Origin: Methylobacterium sp. 77
GTDB taxonomy: Bacteria > Pseudomonadota > Alphaproteobacteria > Rhizobiales > Beijerinckiaceae
Assembly (NCBI RefSeq): GCF_000372825.1
Contig: NZ_KB910516.1
Location: forward strand, 2,523,825-2,587,824
Direction of reading: 5' to 3'
Length of the DNA: 64,000 nt
The translations under genes and the position numbers were made by a program. Each line of letters starts with the position of its first letter. Within the stretch, counting starts at the first letter, position 1. The notes under the pieces are model-generated. The model saw only the letters and a program-made list of their open reading frames with translations. It had not been told where the DNA came from and made no database searches. Of the stretch, positions 1 to 10,319 are shown one piece after another.

Positions 1-432
1 GCCGCCAAGGCGGCGGGCATCCACGACCTCGTCCTGCGGCTGGGCGAGGGCTACGACACGCGGATCGGCGAGGGCGGAGCCGGCCTCTCGGCGGGCCAGC
101 GCCAGCGCGTCGGCCTGGCCCGCGCCCTCTACGGCGAACCCTTCCTGGTGGTGCTCGACGAGCCGAACTCGAACCTCGACGGCGAGGGCGAGAACGCCCT
201 GACCCAGGCCATCGTCGGGGTGCGCCAGCGCGGCGGCATCTGCATCGTCGTCGCCCACCGCCCGAGCGCCCTGGCCGCCGTCGACATGATCCTGATGATG
301 GCCGACGGACGCGCGCAGGCCTTCGGACCCAAGGACGAGGTGCTCAAACGCGTGTTGCACGCAGCACCCGATCGGTCCGTGGAAGCCAAGCGTGCCGCTC
401 CCGGTCTGTCGACCGTGAGGGAGAGCGCGTGA
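1..432 (+). CDS. Type I secretion system ABC ATPase, C-terminal part (5' end outside window)
   Basis: The frame is open from the first base, so only the last 143 residues of the nucleotide-binding domain are present. They show the ABC signature LSAGQ at residues 29-33 of the fragment, Walker B (FLVVLDEP, residues 48-55) and an H-loop histidine in VVAHRP. The ATPase would energise export of an unfolded protein through a one-step inner-to-outer-membrane channel. The stop overlaps the start of the HlyD-family adaptor gene, the usual PrtD-PrtE order, and this partnership is the best evidence for a secretion rather than an import role. The substrate is not identifiable here. Confidence 0.9.
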   Translation, partial: AAKAAGIHDLVLRLGEGYDTRIGEGGAGLSAGQRQRVGLARALYGEPFLVVLDEPNSNLDGEGENALTQAIVGVRQRGGICIVVAHRPSALAAVDMILMMADGRAQAFGPKDEVLKRVLHAAPDRSVEAKRAAPGLSTVRESA

Positions 433-1775
433 TGACCATCGCCCTGGCACCGACCCGCATTGCACCGGCACAATCCAAGACGACGGCTCAGTCCGCGATC
501 GATCGCCACCTCCTGGTGGCGATCGGTGTCAGCGTCCTCCTCGTCGTCGGCGTTGGCGGCTGGTCCGTTTTCACCCAGATCTCGGGCGCAGTGATCGCGC
601 CCGGGCAGCTCGTCGTCGAATCCGACGTGAAGAAGGTGCAGCACCCGACCGGCGGCGTCGTCGGTGAGTTGCGAGTCAGGGAGGGCGCGCGGGTCAAGGC
701 CGGCGACATCCTGATCCGCCTCGACGAGACCCAGACCCGCGCCAATCTCGACATCGTCCTGAAGGCGCTCGATGAGCTCACCGGCCGTCGCGCCAGGAAC
801 GAAGCAGAGCGCGATGGTGCGAAAACCATCGCCTTTCCGCTCGAACTCCAACTCCGCAAGACCCTCGATCCGGCGGTTCGCCACCTGATCGACAGCGAGA
901 CCCGCCTGTTCGAGTCCCGTATCGCGGGCCGAGAAGGCAAGAAGGCTCAGCTGCGCGAGCGAGTCTCGCAGCTCGACGAAGAGATCAAGGGGCTCACCGA
1001 GCAGGCCGCCGCGAAGGCGCGGGAAACGACCTTCATCGAGAGCGAGCTGAAGGGCGTGCGTGAGCTTTACGCCAAGAACCTTGTGCCCCTGCCGAGGGTG
1101 ACCGCTCTGGAGCGAGACGGCGCCCGCCTGCAGGGTGAGCGCGGGCAGATTATCGCTTCCACCGCGTCGGCAAAAGGAAAGATTACCGAGACTGAACTAC
1201 AAATCCTTCAGGTCGATCAGGATATGCGGTCTGAGACTGGAAAGGAACTCGCCGATATTCGTGGGCGTTGGTCAGAGTACGATGAGAAACGGATTGCAGC
1301 CGAGGATCAACTTAAGAGAATCGATATGCGCGCGCCTCAGAGCGGGACGGTTCATCAAATGACGGTGCACACGATCGGCGGCCTCGTCGATCCGCGGGAG
1401 CCCGCCATGCTGATCGTCCCGGATGCCGACAAGCTGACCGTCGAGGTAAAGATCCAGCCGCAGGACATCGACAACGTTCGCGTCGGCCAACGTGCCGTTC
1501 TGCGCTTTCCTGCCTTCAACCAGCGCACGACGCCGGAGATTGATGGCGAGGTCAATCGCTTATCCGCTGATGTGACCCAGGATGCGAAGACAGGTGTCAG
1601 TTACTACACGGCCCGTATTCGCCTGTCCGAAGAGCAGATCGGTCGCCTGGGCAAAGTTCAGCTCGTTCCGGGAATGCCTGTCGAATCCTTCATGCAACTC
1701 GGGGACCGCTCCGTGCTCTCATATCTTATCAAGCCTCTCTCCGATCAAATCTCGAAAGCCTGGCGAGAGAAGTAA
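429..1775 (+). CDS. HlyD-family periplasmic adaptor of type I secretion system
   Basis: This is the membrane-fusion subunit linking the inner-membrane ABC exporter to an outer-membrane TolC-like channel. One N-terminal transmembrane helix (about residues 29-51) is followed by a biotinyl-lipoyl-like half motif, a long charged coiled-coil stretch (about residues 120-300) and the returning beta-barrel domain containing GTVHQMTVHTIGG. Length, about 448 residues, fits the PrtE/HlyD family. The start is GTG at 429 or ATG at 432; either overlaps the upstream ATPase stop, implying translational coupling. From about 1180 the gene becomes less GC-rich, leading into the AT-richer region that follows. 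No TolC gene or secreted substrate is visible. Confidence 0.92.
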   Translation: MMTIALAPTRIAPAQSKTTAQSAIDRHLLVAIGVSVLLVVGVGGWSVFTQISGAVIAPGQLVVESDVKKVQHPTGGVVGELRVREGARVKAGDILIRLDETQTRANLDIVLKALDELTGRRARNEAERDGAKTIAFPLELQLRKTLDPAVRHLIDSETRLFESRIAGREGKKAQLRERVSQLDEEIKGLTEQAAAKARETTFIESELKGVRELYAKNLVPLPRVTALERDGARLQGERGQIIASTASAKGKITETELQILQVDQDMRSETGKELADIRGRWSEYDEKRIAAEDQLKRIDMRAPQSGTVHQMTVHTIGGLVDPREPAMLIVPDADKLTVEVKIQPQDIDNVRVGQRAVLRFPAFNQRTTPEIDGEVNRLSADVTQDAKTGVSYYTARIRLSEEQIGRLGKVQLVPGMPVESFMQLGDRSVLSYLIKPLSDQISKAWREK

Positions 1776-1799
1776 ATCTTCCCACATGGAACATGAAAA

Positions 1800-2054
1800 A
1801 TGGATAATATAACCAAACCCATAATAATGGCAGCCATTGCATTTGGCTCTGTTTTCTATATGAGCGGGAATTTGAATATATCTATCGCTTCAGCTTTTGT
1901 TCCGCTCATTCTAAGCATGATGGGGGTCGTCCAATCTCTTGGCTATGCCTTCAGCGCCATTTGTCTGATTTTGTCCGTCTTTTGGTTCGCCTCGCCCGAA
2001 GAGACGCGGGAGAAAGTCAGGTCAGAGGTCGAGCGAATTGCTTTGAAATCTTGA
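1800..2054 (+). CDS. Small two-helix membrane protein, unknown
   Basis: An 84-residue ORF begins 24 bases after the HlyD-family gene on the same strand. It is mostly hydrophobic, with two likely transmembrane helices (about residues 6-24 and 28-65, the latter possibly a helical hairpin) and a charged tail, EETREKVRSEVERIALKS. A weak GGA lies 9 bases upstream of the ATG. I do not recognise the family. Position suggests co-transcription with the secretion genes, so an immunity, chaperone or secreted-peptide role is possible but purely speculative. Base composition is lower in GC than the core genes. Confidence 0.5.
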   Translation: MDNITKPIIMAAIAFGSVFYMSGNLNISIASAFVPLILSMMGVVQSLGYAFSAICLILSVFWFASPEETREKVRSEVERIALKS

Positions 2055-2154
2055 GAGATGATTTGTTTCTAGCGATTTCGAGCTGTTACCGCGGTGTCGT
2101 TTAATGCCTGGGACTGTAGACAATTAAAGATGAGCGTTCAAAAGGGATAGAGAC

Positions 2155-2307
2155 ATGACAGTATATATATATCTGGCAGGGCTAATCTCGGGCTTAGCTT
2201 TTATGTTCGGACCTTGGGTCGGAGCAGCCGTCATAATTTCGATCGCTCTTATCGGAATGGGTTTTAATAAGATGCGGTCGTTTGTGGCAAATATGTCGAT
2301 CGACTAG
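2155..2307 (+). CDS. Very small membrane peptide (50 residues), unknown
   Basis: This ORF runs from ATG to TAG and encodes a hydrophobic peptide starting MTVYIYLAGLISG, with one or two membrane helices (residues 3-16 and 20-38) and a basic tail, NKMRSF. AGGGA lies about 9 bases upstream of the ATG and can act as ribosome binding site. It resembles the upstream small membrane ORF in general character but not in evident sequence. It could be a type I toxin-like peptide, a small transporter accessory, or a non-coding coincidence. Supporting evidence is only the RBS, the hydrophobic pattern and the location. Confidence 0.42.
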   Translation: MTVYIYLAGLISGLAFMFGPWVGAAVIISIALIGMGFNKMRSFVANMSID

Positions 2308-2436
2308 CGCCTAACTCAGCAAATCGGTCGTCTTCGATGCACAAATATTCCATCGAATGGAGATCTCGCTTTTTTGAGACTAGCAACAATATTTGTCTAA
2401 AAATATCCAGAAGTAATTTGTCGAGGGTAGAGCAAC

Positions 2437-2652
2437 ATGGCGGATGCGGCGTCAGATCGTAAAATTCAAGAGGCCTATAAAAAGACGAACGCCATCTGGT
2501 CGGCCTTACAAAAAGAATACATTGGGCAGATCACGTATTATACTGAAAAGGTCAACAACTCCGTCGATGAAGTCGCCAAAAACAAAAATAGAACGAAGCT
2601 GATGTATGCGCGGATATGCTCCGAGCATTGCTGGAGCAACATTCGCGGATAG
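2437..2652 (+). CDS. Small hydrophilic protein, unknown
   Basis: A 71-residue ORF with GAGGG about 10 bases before the ATG. The product is charged and probably helical: residues 8-50 are rich in K, E, Q and N, and the C-terminal part contains two cysteines (CSEHC). No family is recognised. It sits in the AT-richer segment between the type I secretion genes and the XRE regulator and has codon use unlike the GC-rich neighbours. It may be a genuine accessory gene or the remnant of a longer one. Confidence 0.38.
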   Translation: MADAASDRKIQEAYKKTNAIWSALQKEYIGQITYYTEKVNNSVDEVAKNKNRTKLMYARICSEHCWSNIRG

Positions 2653-2849
2653 CACGTCCTGGATGTCGCAGCGGTAGCATATCAAAACAACATCCGTGCT
2701 CATTAAAGCGTCTTTTGATGCAAATGACGCTTCCATATTGCCTAAAAGTTTTCTAATAACAGAGGCAGCGTCTCATCACAAATGTTCTCGATTTTGAACT
2801 TGTGCCCGTAATCTATGTTAGTTTTTATTTATGTGGATAGAGGCTAGTT

Positions 2850-3242
2850 GTGGCTCTCCGAATCACCTCTGACATCGATCGAGAAGTTGGCGCTCGTCTT
2901 GCTGCACTGCGCAAAGCTAGAGGGATGTCACAGACGGCTTTGGGCACCGCTGTCGGCATCACATTCCAACAAATTCAAAAGTATGAGAAGGGGACGAACC
3001 GCATCGGTAGCAGTCGTCTGCAACAATTAGCAGATACGCTTAAAGTCCCGGTCTCCGCCCTTTTCGGCGAGCAAGAACCTGACGAGCAGATCGAGATCTT
3101 CCGTTTCTTAGCCGAGCCGGGCGCTATTGAGATCCTGCGTTCCTATGCTTCGATCGATGACGATCAATATAAGCGCGCGGTATTGTCCATCGTTCGAAGC
3201 ATCGCTCGGATCAGCGTGAAGCCTCCACTGCAAAGCGCTTGA
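2850..3242 (+). CDS. XRE-family helix-turn-helix transcriptional regulator
   Basis: A 130-residue protein beginning with GTG, with AGAGG upstream. Residues 10-68 form a Cro/C1-type helix-turn-helix: RLAALRKARGMSQTALG, then a recognition helix around ITFQQIQKYEKG, then RLQQLADTLKVPVSALF. The C-terminal 50 residues are acidic then helical and probably dimerise the protein. Such short regulators are abundant in alphaproteobacteria and often control neighbouring accessory genes; the targets here are unknown. It closes the AT-richer block of small ORFs. A preceding AT-rich stretch (about 2740-2840) probably holds its promoter. Confidence 0.9.
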   Translation: MALRITSDIDREVGARLAALRKARGMSQTALGTAVGITFQQIQKYEKGTNRIGSSRLQQLADTLKVPVSALFGEQEPDEQIEIFRFLAEPGAIEILRSYASIDDDQYKRAVLSIVRSIARISVKPPLQSA

Positions 3243-4050
3243 GGCTTGGCGGATTTGCGCTGAGGTTCGTCAGGTACGGCGCTGAGAGACTACTATTGCC
3301 CTACTGGCAATCCATCTACTAGCGCGCATCTGACCCTGCCCCAGTTACGCGGCGATCTCGAGGCCGTTTGATTTTGACGGGGAAGGGGTTTGTCTGCAGT
3401 GACGGGACGTGAGTACTAAGCTCAACGTGAAGATCCAGACGATGTATCTGGTCGCGAGCAGTGTTCACGCCGTGATTCTTACGGTGTCGCTAGAAACGCA
3501 CTTCTATCAAGGGAAACCTCCCGTCTCTCAGCAGAGATGCAACGTTATGGCTGCCGTCTCTTACGGCGCCGTCCACAAGATCGCCTGCTTGTCCATGCGC
3601 GACCACAGGTAGGCAGAATTGGCCTCGGCTGCTCTAACGATCGCGACCCGGCCGCAACGGCTGGCTACCGGCTCTTTCTGCCATTTACATCGCGGAAGCC
3701 CGAGCGGCACTGAGACCTATGGCAGGCAGTGCAGGGACGTATAGGCCAAAACCAGCCATCATTGGAATGCGCGGTTGTCACCGCAGCCCCCGTGAGAAGC
3801 CTCTTTATGGTCCGAATTGAAGTGACGGCAACATGCCGGGTTAACTTGGTCGCGTTGACCTGCTCAGCCAGTTGGGCGGAGTAACCGTCACTTCGGCGGC
3901 CCGGAGGGATCTGGCATGCTTCCTCTCTCACCCCGCCGCCCGAACCACGACCATCTCGGCCGCTGTCAGGCCGGAGTTCCGCTCGATCGACTGTTCTGAT
4001 TCCCCGGACCACCTCTCACCTTCGACCACCGCCCCAAAGCTAAGTTAACG
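3243..4050. other. Intergenic stretch with no supported gene
   Basis: About 800 bases separate the XRE regulator from the lexA operator. ORFs of 67 codons (3409-3612, plus) and 115 codons (3665-4012, minus) exist but show no recognisable domain and no good ribosome binding site. A small inverted repeat TTGCC-N5-GGCAA lies near 3296-3310. The mixed composition and lack of coding signal fit decayed or inserted DNA, but no transposase fragment, terminal repeat or target duplication could be identified. Confidence 0.5.
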
Positions 4051-4100
4051 GAACCCTTGCAGAACACTTGCGGAACGTCTACCGTGTTCGTGTTTTGTTT
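4051..4100 (+). promoter_or_regulatory. LexA operator: overlapping direct-repeat SOS boxes
   Basis: Three GAAC half-sites lie in a row with exactly seven bases between each (GAAC at 4051-4054, 4062-4065 and 4073-4076). This gives two overlapping perfect matches to the alphaproteobacterial SOS box GAAC-N7-GAAC. A further near-match in the other orientation, GTTC-N7-GTTT, sits at 4086-4100. The array ends 49 bases before the lexA start codon, as expected for autorepression. It also shows that the longer lexA reading frame beginning inside the operator is not the translated one. Confidence 0.85.
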
Positions 4101-4148
4101 CGATGGGCGTTAGCCGCGGCCGTTGGCTTCAGTGGAAGAGTGATCAGT

Positions 4149-4886
4149 ATGTTGACGCGTAAGCAGCTGGAACTTCTCCAATTCATCCAGCAACGGATGC
4201 AGGAGAGCGGCGTTCCGCCTTCGTTCGATGAGATGAAGGACGCGCTCGATCTGAAGTCGAAATCCGGCATCCACCGGCTGATCACGGCGTTGGAAGAGCG
4301 TGGCTTTCTGCGGCGGCTGCCGAACCGGGCCAGGGCCATTGAGGTGATCCGGTTGCCGGAGAGCATGACCAGCGCTCCCGCTCAACGTCCCGTCCAGACG
4401 GGCGAGGTTCGCCGCTTCACACCGAGCGTGGTGGAAGGGGGCCGGTCCAAGGCGGCGCCGCCGATGCGCCAGCCGATGGCGCAGGCGCAGGATGAGAGCG
4501 GACGGGCGATCACGATCCCGGTCATGGGTCGCATCGCGGCCGGTACACCGATCTCGGCGATTCAGAACCAGAGCCATTCGGTGACGCTGTCACCCGATTT
4601 TCTGTCCGGCGGCGAGCATTACGCCCTGGAGGTCCGCGGCGATTCGATGATCGAGGCGGGTATCCTCGACGGCGATCTGGTGGTCATCAAGAAGCAGGAC
4701 ACCGCCAATACCGGCGATATCGTCGTCGCCCTGATCGATGACGAGGAAGCGACGCTCAAGCGCCTGCGTCGCCGCGGTTCCTCTATCGCTCTGGAGGCCG
4801 CGAACCCTGCCTACGAAACCCGGGTTCTGGGTCCCGACCGCGTTCAGATCCAGGGCCGCCTCGTCAGTCTGGTGCGTCGCTACTGA
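4149..4886 (+). CDS. lexA: LexA repressor, SOS response regulator
   Basis: LexA binds SOS boxes and cleaves itself when RecA filaments form on single-stranded DNA. The 245-residue protein opens with the winged-helix domain ([13 protein letters not shown], then [22 protein letters not shown]) and ends with an S24 peptidase domain. Visible there are the cleavage-site region AAGTP, the serine in [10 protein letters not shown] and the general-base lysine in EATLKRLRR. The N-terminus matches other LexA proteins at this ATG; the frame stays open 27 codons further upstream but that part overlaps the operator. A low-complexity linker rich in Pro and Gln joins the domains. The 3' end overlaps the convergent comEC end by 7 bases. 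Confidence 0.96.
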   Translation: MLTRKQLELLQFIQQRMQESGVPPSFDEMKDALDLKSKSGIHRLITALEERGFLRRLPNRARAIEVIRLPESMTSAPAQRPVQTGEVRRFTPSVVEGGRSKAAPPMRQPMAQAQDESGRAITIPVMGRIAAGTPISAIQNQSHSVTLSPDFLSGGEHYALEVRGDSMIEAGILDGDLVVIKKQDTANTGDIVVALIDDEEATLKRLRRRGSSIALEAANPAYETRVLGPDRVQIQGRLVSLVRRY

Positions 4887-7153
4887 AGCCGATCCGGGAG
4901 CGGATCCGCCGGCGGCTCGCTCTCGTCCTCCTCGGATGGGATTGAAGGTTTCGGAAGGTCCACCGGCTTTGACATCGTCGAGGGCGTCGAGGGCGGGTCC
5001 GCGACGGCCTGTCGCCAGGGCGGGGCGGAACCGGGTTCGCGGGCCGATGTCGCGACCGGGCCATCCGGCTCGAAGCGCAGAGCCGTCGCCCCTCGCGCAG
5101 CCAGGAACGCTCTGTCGATGACGAGGCTCGCCCGGCAGCCCGGCGGCGCGTCCCGGCGGGCGATGATGACGGTGGCGCGCGCGCAATCCTCCGCGAAGGC
5201 CCGTTTGTCCTTGACCAGGGCGACGACACGACCGGGCTCCACGGAGATGGTGCAGCCGACGGCATCGCATCGGCTCGCCGTCGAGGCGGTCACGTCGCGG
5301 GCTTTGCGGGAATCACCATCCGCCTTGAGCCATTGCTCCAGCACGAAATCCGGTGGCTTGCCGAGGATCGTCAGGCGGCCGTCCCGATCGCGCAATGCGG
5401 CACCCGCCCCCTCGCGATCGACGTAGAGATCGTAGCGTTGCGGCGTCGCGGCGAGCAGGAGGCCGAAAGCTGCCGGAGCGAGACCGATCCAGCGCAGGCG
5501 CGAGACGGGAAGCGTCAGCAGCAGCAGGGCGACGGCGAGCAGGCACAGCGCCGCGCTGCCGAAGGCCGGGACGACGAGCGTGGCGTGGCCGAACCCGCTG
5601 ATCCACCCGGAGATCGTCAGCATCCCGCGCACCGCGAGCCCCATCAGCCACCAGACCGGCTGATCGAGCGCGAAGGGATAGGCGAGGATGCCGAGGACCG
5701 CGGCCGGCATCACCGCGAGGGAGACGAGGGGAAGGGTCAGGGCATTGCCGACGATGCCGAAGGGCTGGACGGTCTGGAAATGGTAGGTGGCGAAGGGAGC
5801 GGTCGCGATCTGGGCGACAAGGGTCGTCGCCAATGTGCCGGTGATCGCGACGATGACGAAGCGGAATGCGCGGCCGAACGGGCCGCTTCCTTCTCGTTGC
5901 GGCATCACGCGGTTGAGAGCCCCTGCGCAGGCGATGAGGCCGGCGACCGCGCCGAAGGACATCTGGAAGCTCGGACCGAGAAGCCCGTCCGGCTCGCGCG
6001 CCAGCGCGATCAATGCGGCGAGCGCGAGGTTCCGCATGCTGAGGGCCGGGCGATCCACCAGGATCGCGCCGAGCATCACCAGGGTCATGATCAGTGAGCG
6101 TTCGGCGGCGATGTCCCAGCCCGAGAAGACGCAATAGGCGGTGACGCCGACCATGGCGAAGCCGGCGGCGATCTTCTTGATCGGCCAGCGCAAGGCCAGG
6201 CCGGGCACGAGGGCGAGGAGCGCGCGCACGAGCCAGAACACCACGCCGGCGGCGAGCACCATGTGGAGCCCCGAGATCGAGACCACGTGGTAGATGCCGG
6301 CCGCGCGCAGGATCTCGTTGGTCTCCGCATTGATGAGGCCGCGCTTGCCGGTCACCAGGGCGGCGGCGACCGCGCCGGCCTGACCGCCATTGGCGTCGGT
6401 GATGCGCCGCGTCAGGGCATTGCGCGCGTCGTCCACCGCGGCCGCGAGGGAGACGGTCCAGGGGAGCGGTGTCGGAGGAGGCTTCACCTCGATCTTGCCG
6501 ACGAGGGAGCCGACGGCGCCGATCCCGCGAAAATAGGCGTCGCGCGCGAAGTCGTAACCGCCGGGCCGCGCTGCCTCGGGCGGGGGAAGCAGCCGTGCGG
6601 TCGCCGAGATGAAATCACCCGGCTTCAGCGCCAATGCCTTCTTGTAGGAGACGCGGACGCGGGTCGGCCGGCGATCGGGCGGGAGAGTGCCGAAACTCTC
6701 CACGAGGACGATCAGGCGCGCGCCGACCTCACGCTCGTCGAGGGCTTCCACGAGGCCGGTGAGGGGCGCGATGGTGGTCCGGGCGAGGACCGGAGCCGCC
6801 ACGAGCTGCAGACGCAGCACCGTGGCCGAGAAGCCGAAGAAAGACGCGGCGAGCCCCAGCACCAGAGCGAGGGCAATTGGTCTGGCGCCGAGGAAGGGGA
6901 TCGCGGCCGCGAGGACCGACGCGACGAGGAGAGGTGCCGCCAATGACGGCTGCCCGCTCGTCGCCGTGAGGCAGACGAGGATGCCGATGCCGAACGCGAC
7001 AGCCAGCCAGGGGAACAGCCGCCGTTGTTCGGATTCCTGGCGGAGTCCGTCGAGGCACCAGTCCTTCGCCGTCTCGATCAGGAACGACGGCGATCGCCAC
7101 CGGCTCCAGGAGGCGATAGCGGCGCCCGTCGCTCGCGCGCTGGCCTGCGCCAT
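4880..7153 (-). CDS. comEC: ComEC/Rec2-family DNA uptake channel protein
   Basis: A 757-residue inner-membrane protein of the ComEC family, which carries single-stranded DNA across the cytoplasmic membrane during natural transformation. An N-terminal membrane region leads into the DUF4131-type domain (about residues 50-230), then the competence domain with its hallmark region [19 protein letters not shown] and [14 protein letters not shown] (about 250-310), and some ten helices to about residue 560. The soluble C-terminus has no HxHxDH metallo-beta-lactamase motif that I can see. It ends in a Pro/Glu/Ser-rich tail. Convergent with lexA and divergent from gltX. No other competence gene is nearby. 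Confidence 0.88.
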   Translation of the reverse strand: MAQASARATGAAIASWSRWRSPSFLIETAKDWCLDGLRQESEQRRLFPWLAVAFGIGILVCLTATSGQPSLAAPLLVASVLAAAIPFLGARPIALALVLGLAASFFGFSATVLRLQLVAAPVLARTTIAPLTGLVEALDEREVGARLIVLVESFGTLPPDRRPTRVRVSYKKALALKPGDFISATARLLPPPEAARPGGYDFARDAYFRGIGAVGSLVGKIEVKPPPTPLPWTVSLAAAVDDARNALTRRITDANGGQAGAVAAALVTGKRGLINAETNEILRAAGIYHVVSISGLHMVLAAGVVFWLVRALLALVPGLALRWPIKKIAAGFAMVGVTAYCVFSGWDIAAERSLIMTLVMLGAILVDRPALSMRNLALAALIALAREPDGLLGPSFQMSFGAVAGLIACAGALNRVMPQREGSGPFGRAFRFVIVAITGTLATTLVAQIATAPFATYHFQTVQPFGIVGNALTLPLVSLAVMPAAVLGILAYPFALDQPVWWLMGLAVRGMLTISGWISGFGHATLVVPAFGSAALCLLAVALLLLTLPVSRLRWIGLAPAAFGLLLAATPQRYDLYVDREGAGAALRDRDGRLTILGKPPDFVLEQWLKADGDSRKARDVTASTASRCDAVGCTISVEPGRVVALVKDKRAFAEDCARATVIIARRDAPPGCRASLVIDRAFLAARGATALRFEPDGPVATSAREPGSAPPWRQAVADPPSTPSTMSKPVDLPKPSIPSEEDESEPPADPLPDRLQ

Positions 7154-7360
7154 CCTCCGGTGCGCCCTCCCTCAGATTGACGAGGTTCGACCGACGCGAG
7201 GGGATCGTCGCGCCGGCGATCACCTCGCTGCCCCCCGGATCGTCACCTGATCGCCGGATCGGCAAGACGGTTTCTTAACGTCACCGCAAACGCATGCTAC
7301 ATGCGCCGATCCGGGCCGGTCGATCCGCCCCCCACCTTCACGCACAAGTTTAGCCGCCCG

Positions 7361-8788
7361 ATGTCGTCACCCGTCGTCACGCGTTTCGCCCCCTCCCCCA
7401 CGGGGTACCTGCATATCGGGGGAGCGCGCACGGCGCTCTTCAACTGGCTCTACGCCCGCCATTTCGGCGGCCGTATGCTTCTTCGCATCGAGGATACCGA
7501 CCGCGAGCGCTCGACCCAGGGCGCCATCGACGCGATCCTCGATGGTCTGCGCTGGCTCGGCCTCGAATGGGACGGCGACGTCGTCTACCAGTTCGCCCGC
7601 GCGGCGCGGCACCGGGAGATCGCCGAGAGCCTGCTCGCCTCGGGCAACGCCTATCATTGCTACGCCACGCCGGACGAGCTCACCGCCATGCGGGAGGCCG
7701 CGCGCGCCGAGGGTCGCCCCATGCGCTACGACGGCCGCTGGCGCGATCGTGATCCCGCCGAGGCGCCGGCCGGGGTGAAGCCCGTGATCCGCCTGCGAGC
7801 CCCGCTGGAGGGGGAGACGGTGGTCGAGGACCAGGTGCAGGGCCGCGTCACCTGGGCCAACAAGGATCTCGACGATCTCGTCCTGCTGCGCTCGGACGGC
7901 AATCCGACCTATATGCTCGCCGTCGTCGTCGACGACCACGACATGGGCGTCACCCACGTGATCCGTGGCGACGACCACCTTACCAATGCCGCCCGCCAGC
8001 GCCAGATCTACGACGCGCTCGGCTGGTCGGCGCCGATCATGGCGCATATCCCGCTGATCCACGGCGCCGATGGCGCCAAGCTGTCGAAGCGCCACGGTGC
8101 CCTCGGCGTCGACGCCTATCGCGATCTCGGCTACTTGCCGGCGGCGTTGCGTAACTACCTCGTCCGCCTCGGCTGGAGCCATGGCGACCAGGAGGTCTTC
8201 TCCACGGAGGAGATGATCGCGGCGTTCGACCTGACATCGATCGGCCGCTCCGCCGCCCGGTTCGACTTCGCGAAGCTCGAGAACCTCAACGGACTCTATA
8301 TCCGTGGTGCGGACGATACCGTGCTGATCGATGCGATCGAGACGATCCTGCCGGTGCTCGCCGCCGATCGCGGAATGCCGCATGCCCTGTCTCCCGACCT
8401 GCGCGAGAAACTCGGCGCGGCGATGCCCGGCCTGAAGGAGCGCGCCAAGACTTTGGTCGAGCTTCTCGACAGCGCCTATTACCTCACCGCCTCGCGCCCC
8501 CTCGGCCTCGACGAGAAGGCGAAGACGCTCCTGAGCGAGGAGGCTCGTCAGCGTCTCGCCGCGATCCTGCCGGCCCTCGCCGATCTGCCGGAATGGAATG
8601 CGGCCTCCACCGAGGGTGCGGTGCGCCGCTTCGCCGAGGAGAACGCGCTCAAGCTCGGCCTGATCGCCCAGCCCCTGCGGGCCGCGTTGACCGGCCGCGC
8701 GACGTCCCCGCCGGTCTTCGACGTCATGGCCGTGCTCGGTCGCGACGAGTGTCTCGGCCGCCTCGGAGATCAGGTCTCGGCGGGCTGA
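7361..8788 (+). CDS. gltX: Glutamate-tRNA ligase
   Basis: A class I aminoacyl-tRNA synthetase charging tRNA(Glu), 475 residues from this ATG. The catalytic signatures are present: the HIGH-type motif in [15 protein letters not shown] near the N-terminus and the KMSKS-type KLSKRHG around residue 245. The Rossmann fold is followed by the helical anticodon-binding domain. The frame remains open upstream to an ATG at 7301, but the 20 extra residues have no counterpart in the family, which starts just before the [11 protein letters not shown] segment. Alphaproteobacteria often carry two gltX copies, one of which charges tRNA(Gln) for amidation; which type this is cannot be settled from the window. 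Confidence 0.95.
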   Translation: MSSPVVTRFAPSPTGYLHIGGARTALFNWLYARHFGGRMLLRIEDTDRERSTQGAIDAILDGLRWLGLEWDGDVVYQFARAARHREIAESLLASGNAYHCYATPDELTAMREAARAEGRPMRYDGRWRDRDPAEAPAGVKPVIRLRAPLEGETVVEDQVQGRVTWANKDLDDLVLLRSDGNPTYMLAVVVDDHDMGVTHVIRGDDHLTNAARQRQIYDALGWSAPIMAHIPLIHGADGAKLSKRHGALGVDAYRDLGYLPAALRNYLVRLGWSHGDQEVFSTEEMIAAFDLTSIGRSAARFDFAKLENLNGLYIRGADDTVLIDAIETILPVLAADRGMPHALSPDLREKLGAAMPGLKERAKTLVELLDSAYYLTASRPLGLDEKAKTLLSEEARQRLAAILPALADLPEWNAASTEGAVRRFAEENALKLGLIAQPLRAALTGRATSPPVFDVMAVLGRDECLGRLGDQVSAG

Positions 8789-9017
8789 TCGTCATCCTGC
8801 GGCGGGTGACAGATCGGCCCGGTTTTCGCTTGAGCCAGCCGGTGGCGAGGGGCATCGGTTGATGGCGGTCGGCCGATCCGCTAACGCGATAGATGTGTGA
8901 GCACTTGCAGCATAAATCTGCCGGTGCGCCCTGGGCCGAAGTGGCGATTTTCACCACGCGGGCCGGTGCTACCCTCTGCCAAGGTCTGCCTTCCGCCAAG
9001 AAAGGGTCCATGTCTCC

Positions 9018-10307
9018 ATGAGCGCCTCCAGCACGATCTCCGTGGGCGACAACCAAGTCGATCTGCCGATCAAGACCGGCACGATCGGACCTGACGTCAT
9101 CGACATCGGCAAGCTCCACGCCAAGACCGGCATGTTCACCTTCGATCCGGGCTTCACCTCTACCGCGTCCTGCGAATCGAAGATCACCTATATCGACGGC
9201 GACGCCGGCATCCTGCTCTATCGCGGCTACCCGATCGACCAGATCGCCGAGCAGGGCGACTTCCTCGAGACCTGCTACCTGATGCTGTTCGGCGAATTGC
9301 CGACCCCCGCCCAGAAGGCGGATTTCGACTACCGGGTCACGCGCCACACCATGGTGCACGACCAGATGAACCGCTTCTTCCAGGGGTTCCGCCGCGACGC
9401 CCACCCGATGGCGATCATGGTCGCCTGCGTCGGCGCGCTGTCGGCCTTCTATCACGACTCGACCGACATCTCGGACGACAAGCAGCGGATGATCGCCAGC
9501 TTGCGCATGATCGCCAAGATGCCGACGCTGGCCGCGATGGCCTACAAGTATTCCATCGGCCAGCCGTTCGTGTACCCTAAGAACGACCTCGACTACACAT
9601 CGAACTTCCTGCGGATGTGCTTCGCGGTGCCGTGCGAGGAGTTCGTGGTCAACCCGATCTACGCGCGTGCGCTGGACCGGATCTTCATCCTGCATGCCGA
9701 CCATGAACAGAACGCCTCGACCTCCACCGTGCGTCTCGCCGGCTCGTCGGGCGCCAACCCCTTCGCTTGCGTCGCCGCCGGCATCGCCTGTCTGTGGGGG
9801 CCCGCGCATGGCGGCGCCAACGAGGCGGCGCTGAAGATGCTGGAAGAGATCGGCACGCCGGAAAACGTGGCGAAATACGTCGCCAAGGCCAAGGACAAGA
9901 ACGACCCGTTCCGTCTCATGGGCTTCGGCCACCGCGTCTATAAGAACTACGATCCGCGCGCCCGCATCATGCAGAAGACCACGCATGAGGTTCTCGCGCA
10001 GCTCGGCATCAAGGACGATCCGCTGCTCGAAGTCGCGGTACAGCTCGAGCAGATCGCCCTCAAGGACGAGTATTTCATCGAGAAGAAACTCTACCCGAAC
10101 ATCGATTTCTATTCGGGCATCACCCTCAAGGCGATGGGCTTCCCGACCTCGATGTTCACGGTGCTGTTCGCGCTCGCTCGCACCGTCGGCTGGATCGCCC
10201 AATGGGCCGAGATGATCGAGGATCCCTCGCAGAAGATCGGCCGCCCGCGCCAACTCTATATCGGGCCGGACAAGCGCGACTACGTGCCCATCGGCAATCG
10301 CGGCTGA
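9018..10307 (+). CDS. gltA: Citrate synthase
   Basis: Condenses acetyl-CoA with oxaloacetate, the entry step of the TCA cycle; 429 residues, the normal length of the type II enzyme of Gram-negative bacteria. Recognisable are [23 protein letters not shown] near residue 60 and the active-site regions [21 protein letters not shown] and [15 protein letters not shown] with conserved histidines, plus an aspartate region near [19 protein letters not shown] about 12 bases upstream serves as ribosome binding site. A second ATG at 9010 would give only a three-codon peptide overlapping the site. A palindromic element follows the gene directly. Confidence 0.97.
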   Translation: MSASSTISVGDNQVDLPIKTGTIGPDVIDIGKLHAKTGMFTFDPGFTSTASCESKITYIDGDAGILLYRGYPIDQIAEQGDFLETCYLMLFGELPTPAQKADFDYRVTRHTMVHDQMNRFFQGFRRDAHPMAIMVACVGALSAFYHDSTDISDDKQRMIASLRMIAKMPTLAAMAYKYSIGQPFVYPKNDLDYTSNFLRMCFAVPCEEFVVNPIYARALDRIFILHADHEQNASTSTVRLAGSSGANPFACVAAGIACLWGPAHGGANEAALKMLEEIGTPENVAKYVAKAKDKNDPFRLMGFGHRVYKNYDPRARIMQKTTHEVLAQLGIKDDPLLEVAVQLEQIALKDEYFIEKKLYPNIDFYSGITLKAMGFPTSMFTVLFALARTVGWIAQWAEMIEDPSQKIGRPRQLYIGPDKRDYVPIGNRG

Positions 10308-10319
10308 CGCCGTGAGCGA

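Noticed and set aside
3310..3420. Possible insertion-sequence remnant
   Set aside because: Some bases recall IS flanks, but no transposase fragment, terminal inverted repeat or target duplication was found.
3409..3612. 67-codon ORF in the gap before lexA
   Set aside because: No ribosome binding site, no domain, no compositional coding signal.
3665..4012. 115-codon minus-strand ORF in the gap before lexA
   Set aside because: Arg/Gly-rich, no conserved pattern that I can name; possibly part of a repeated intergenic sequence but this could not be shown.
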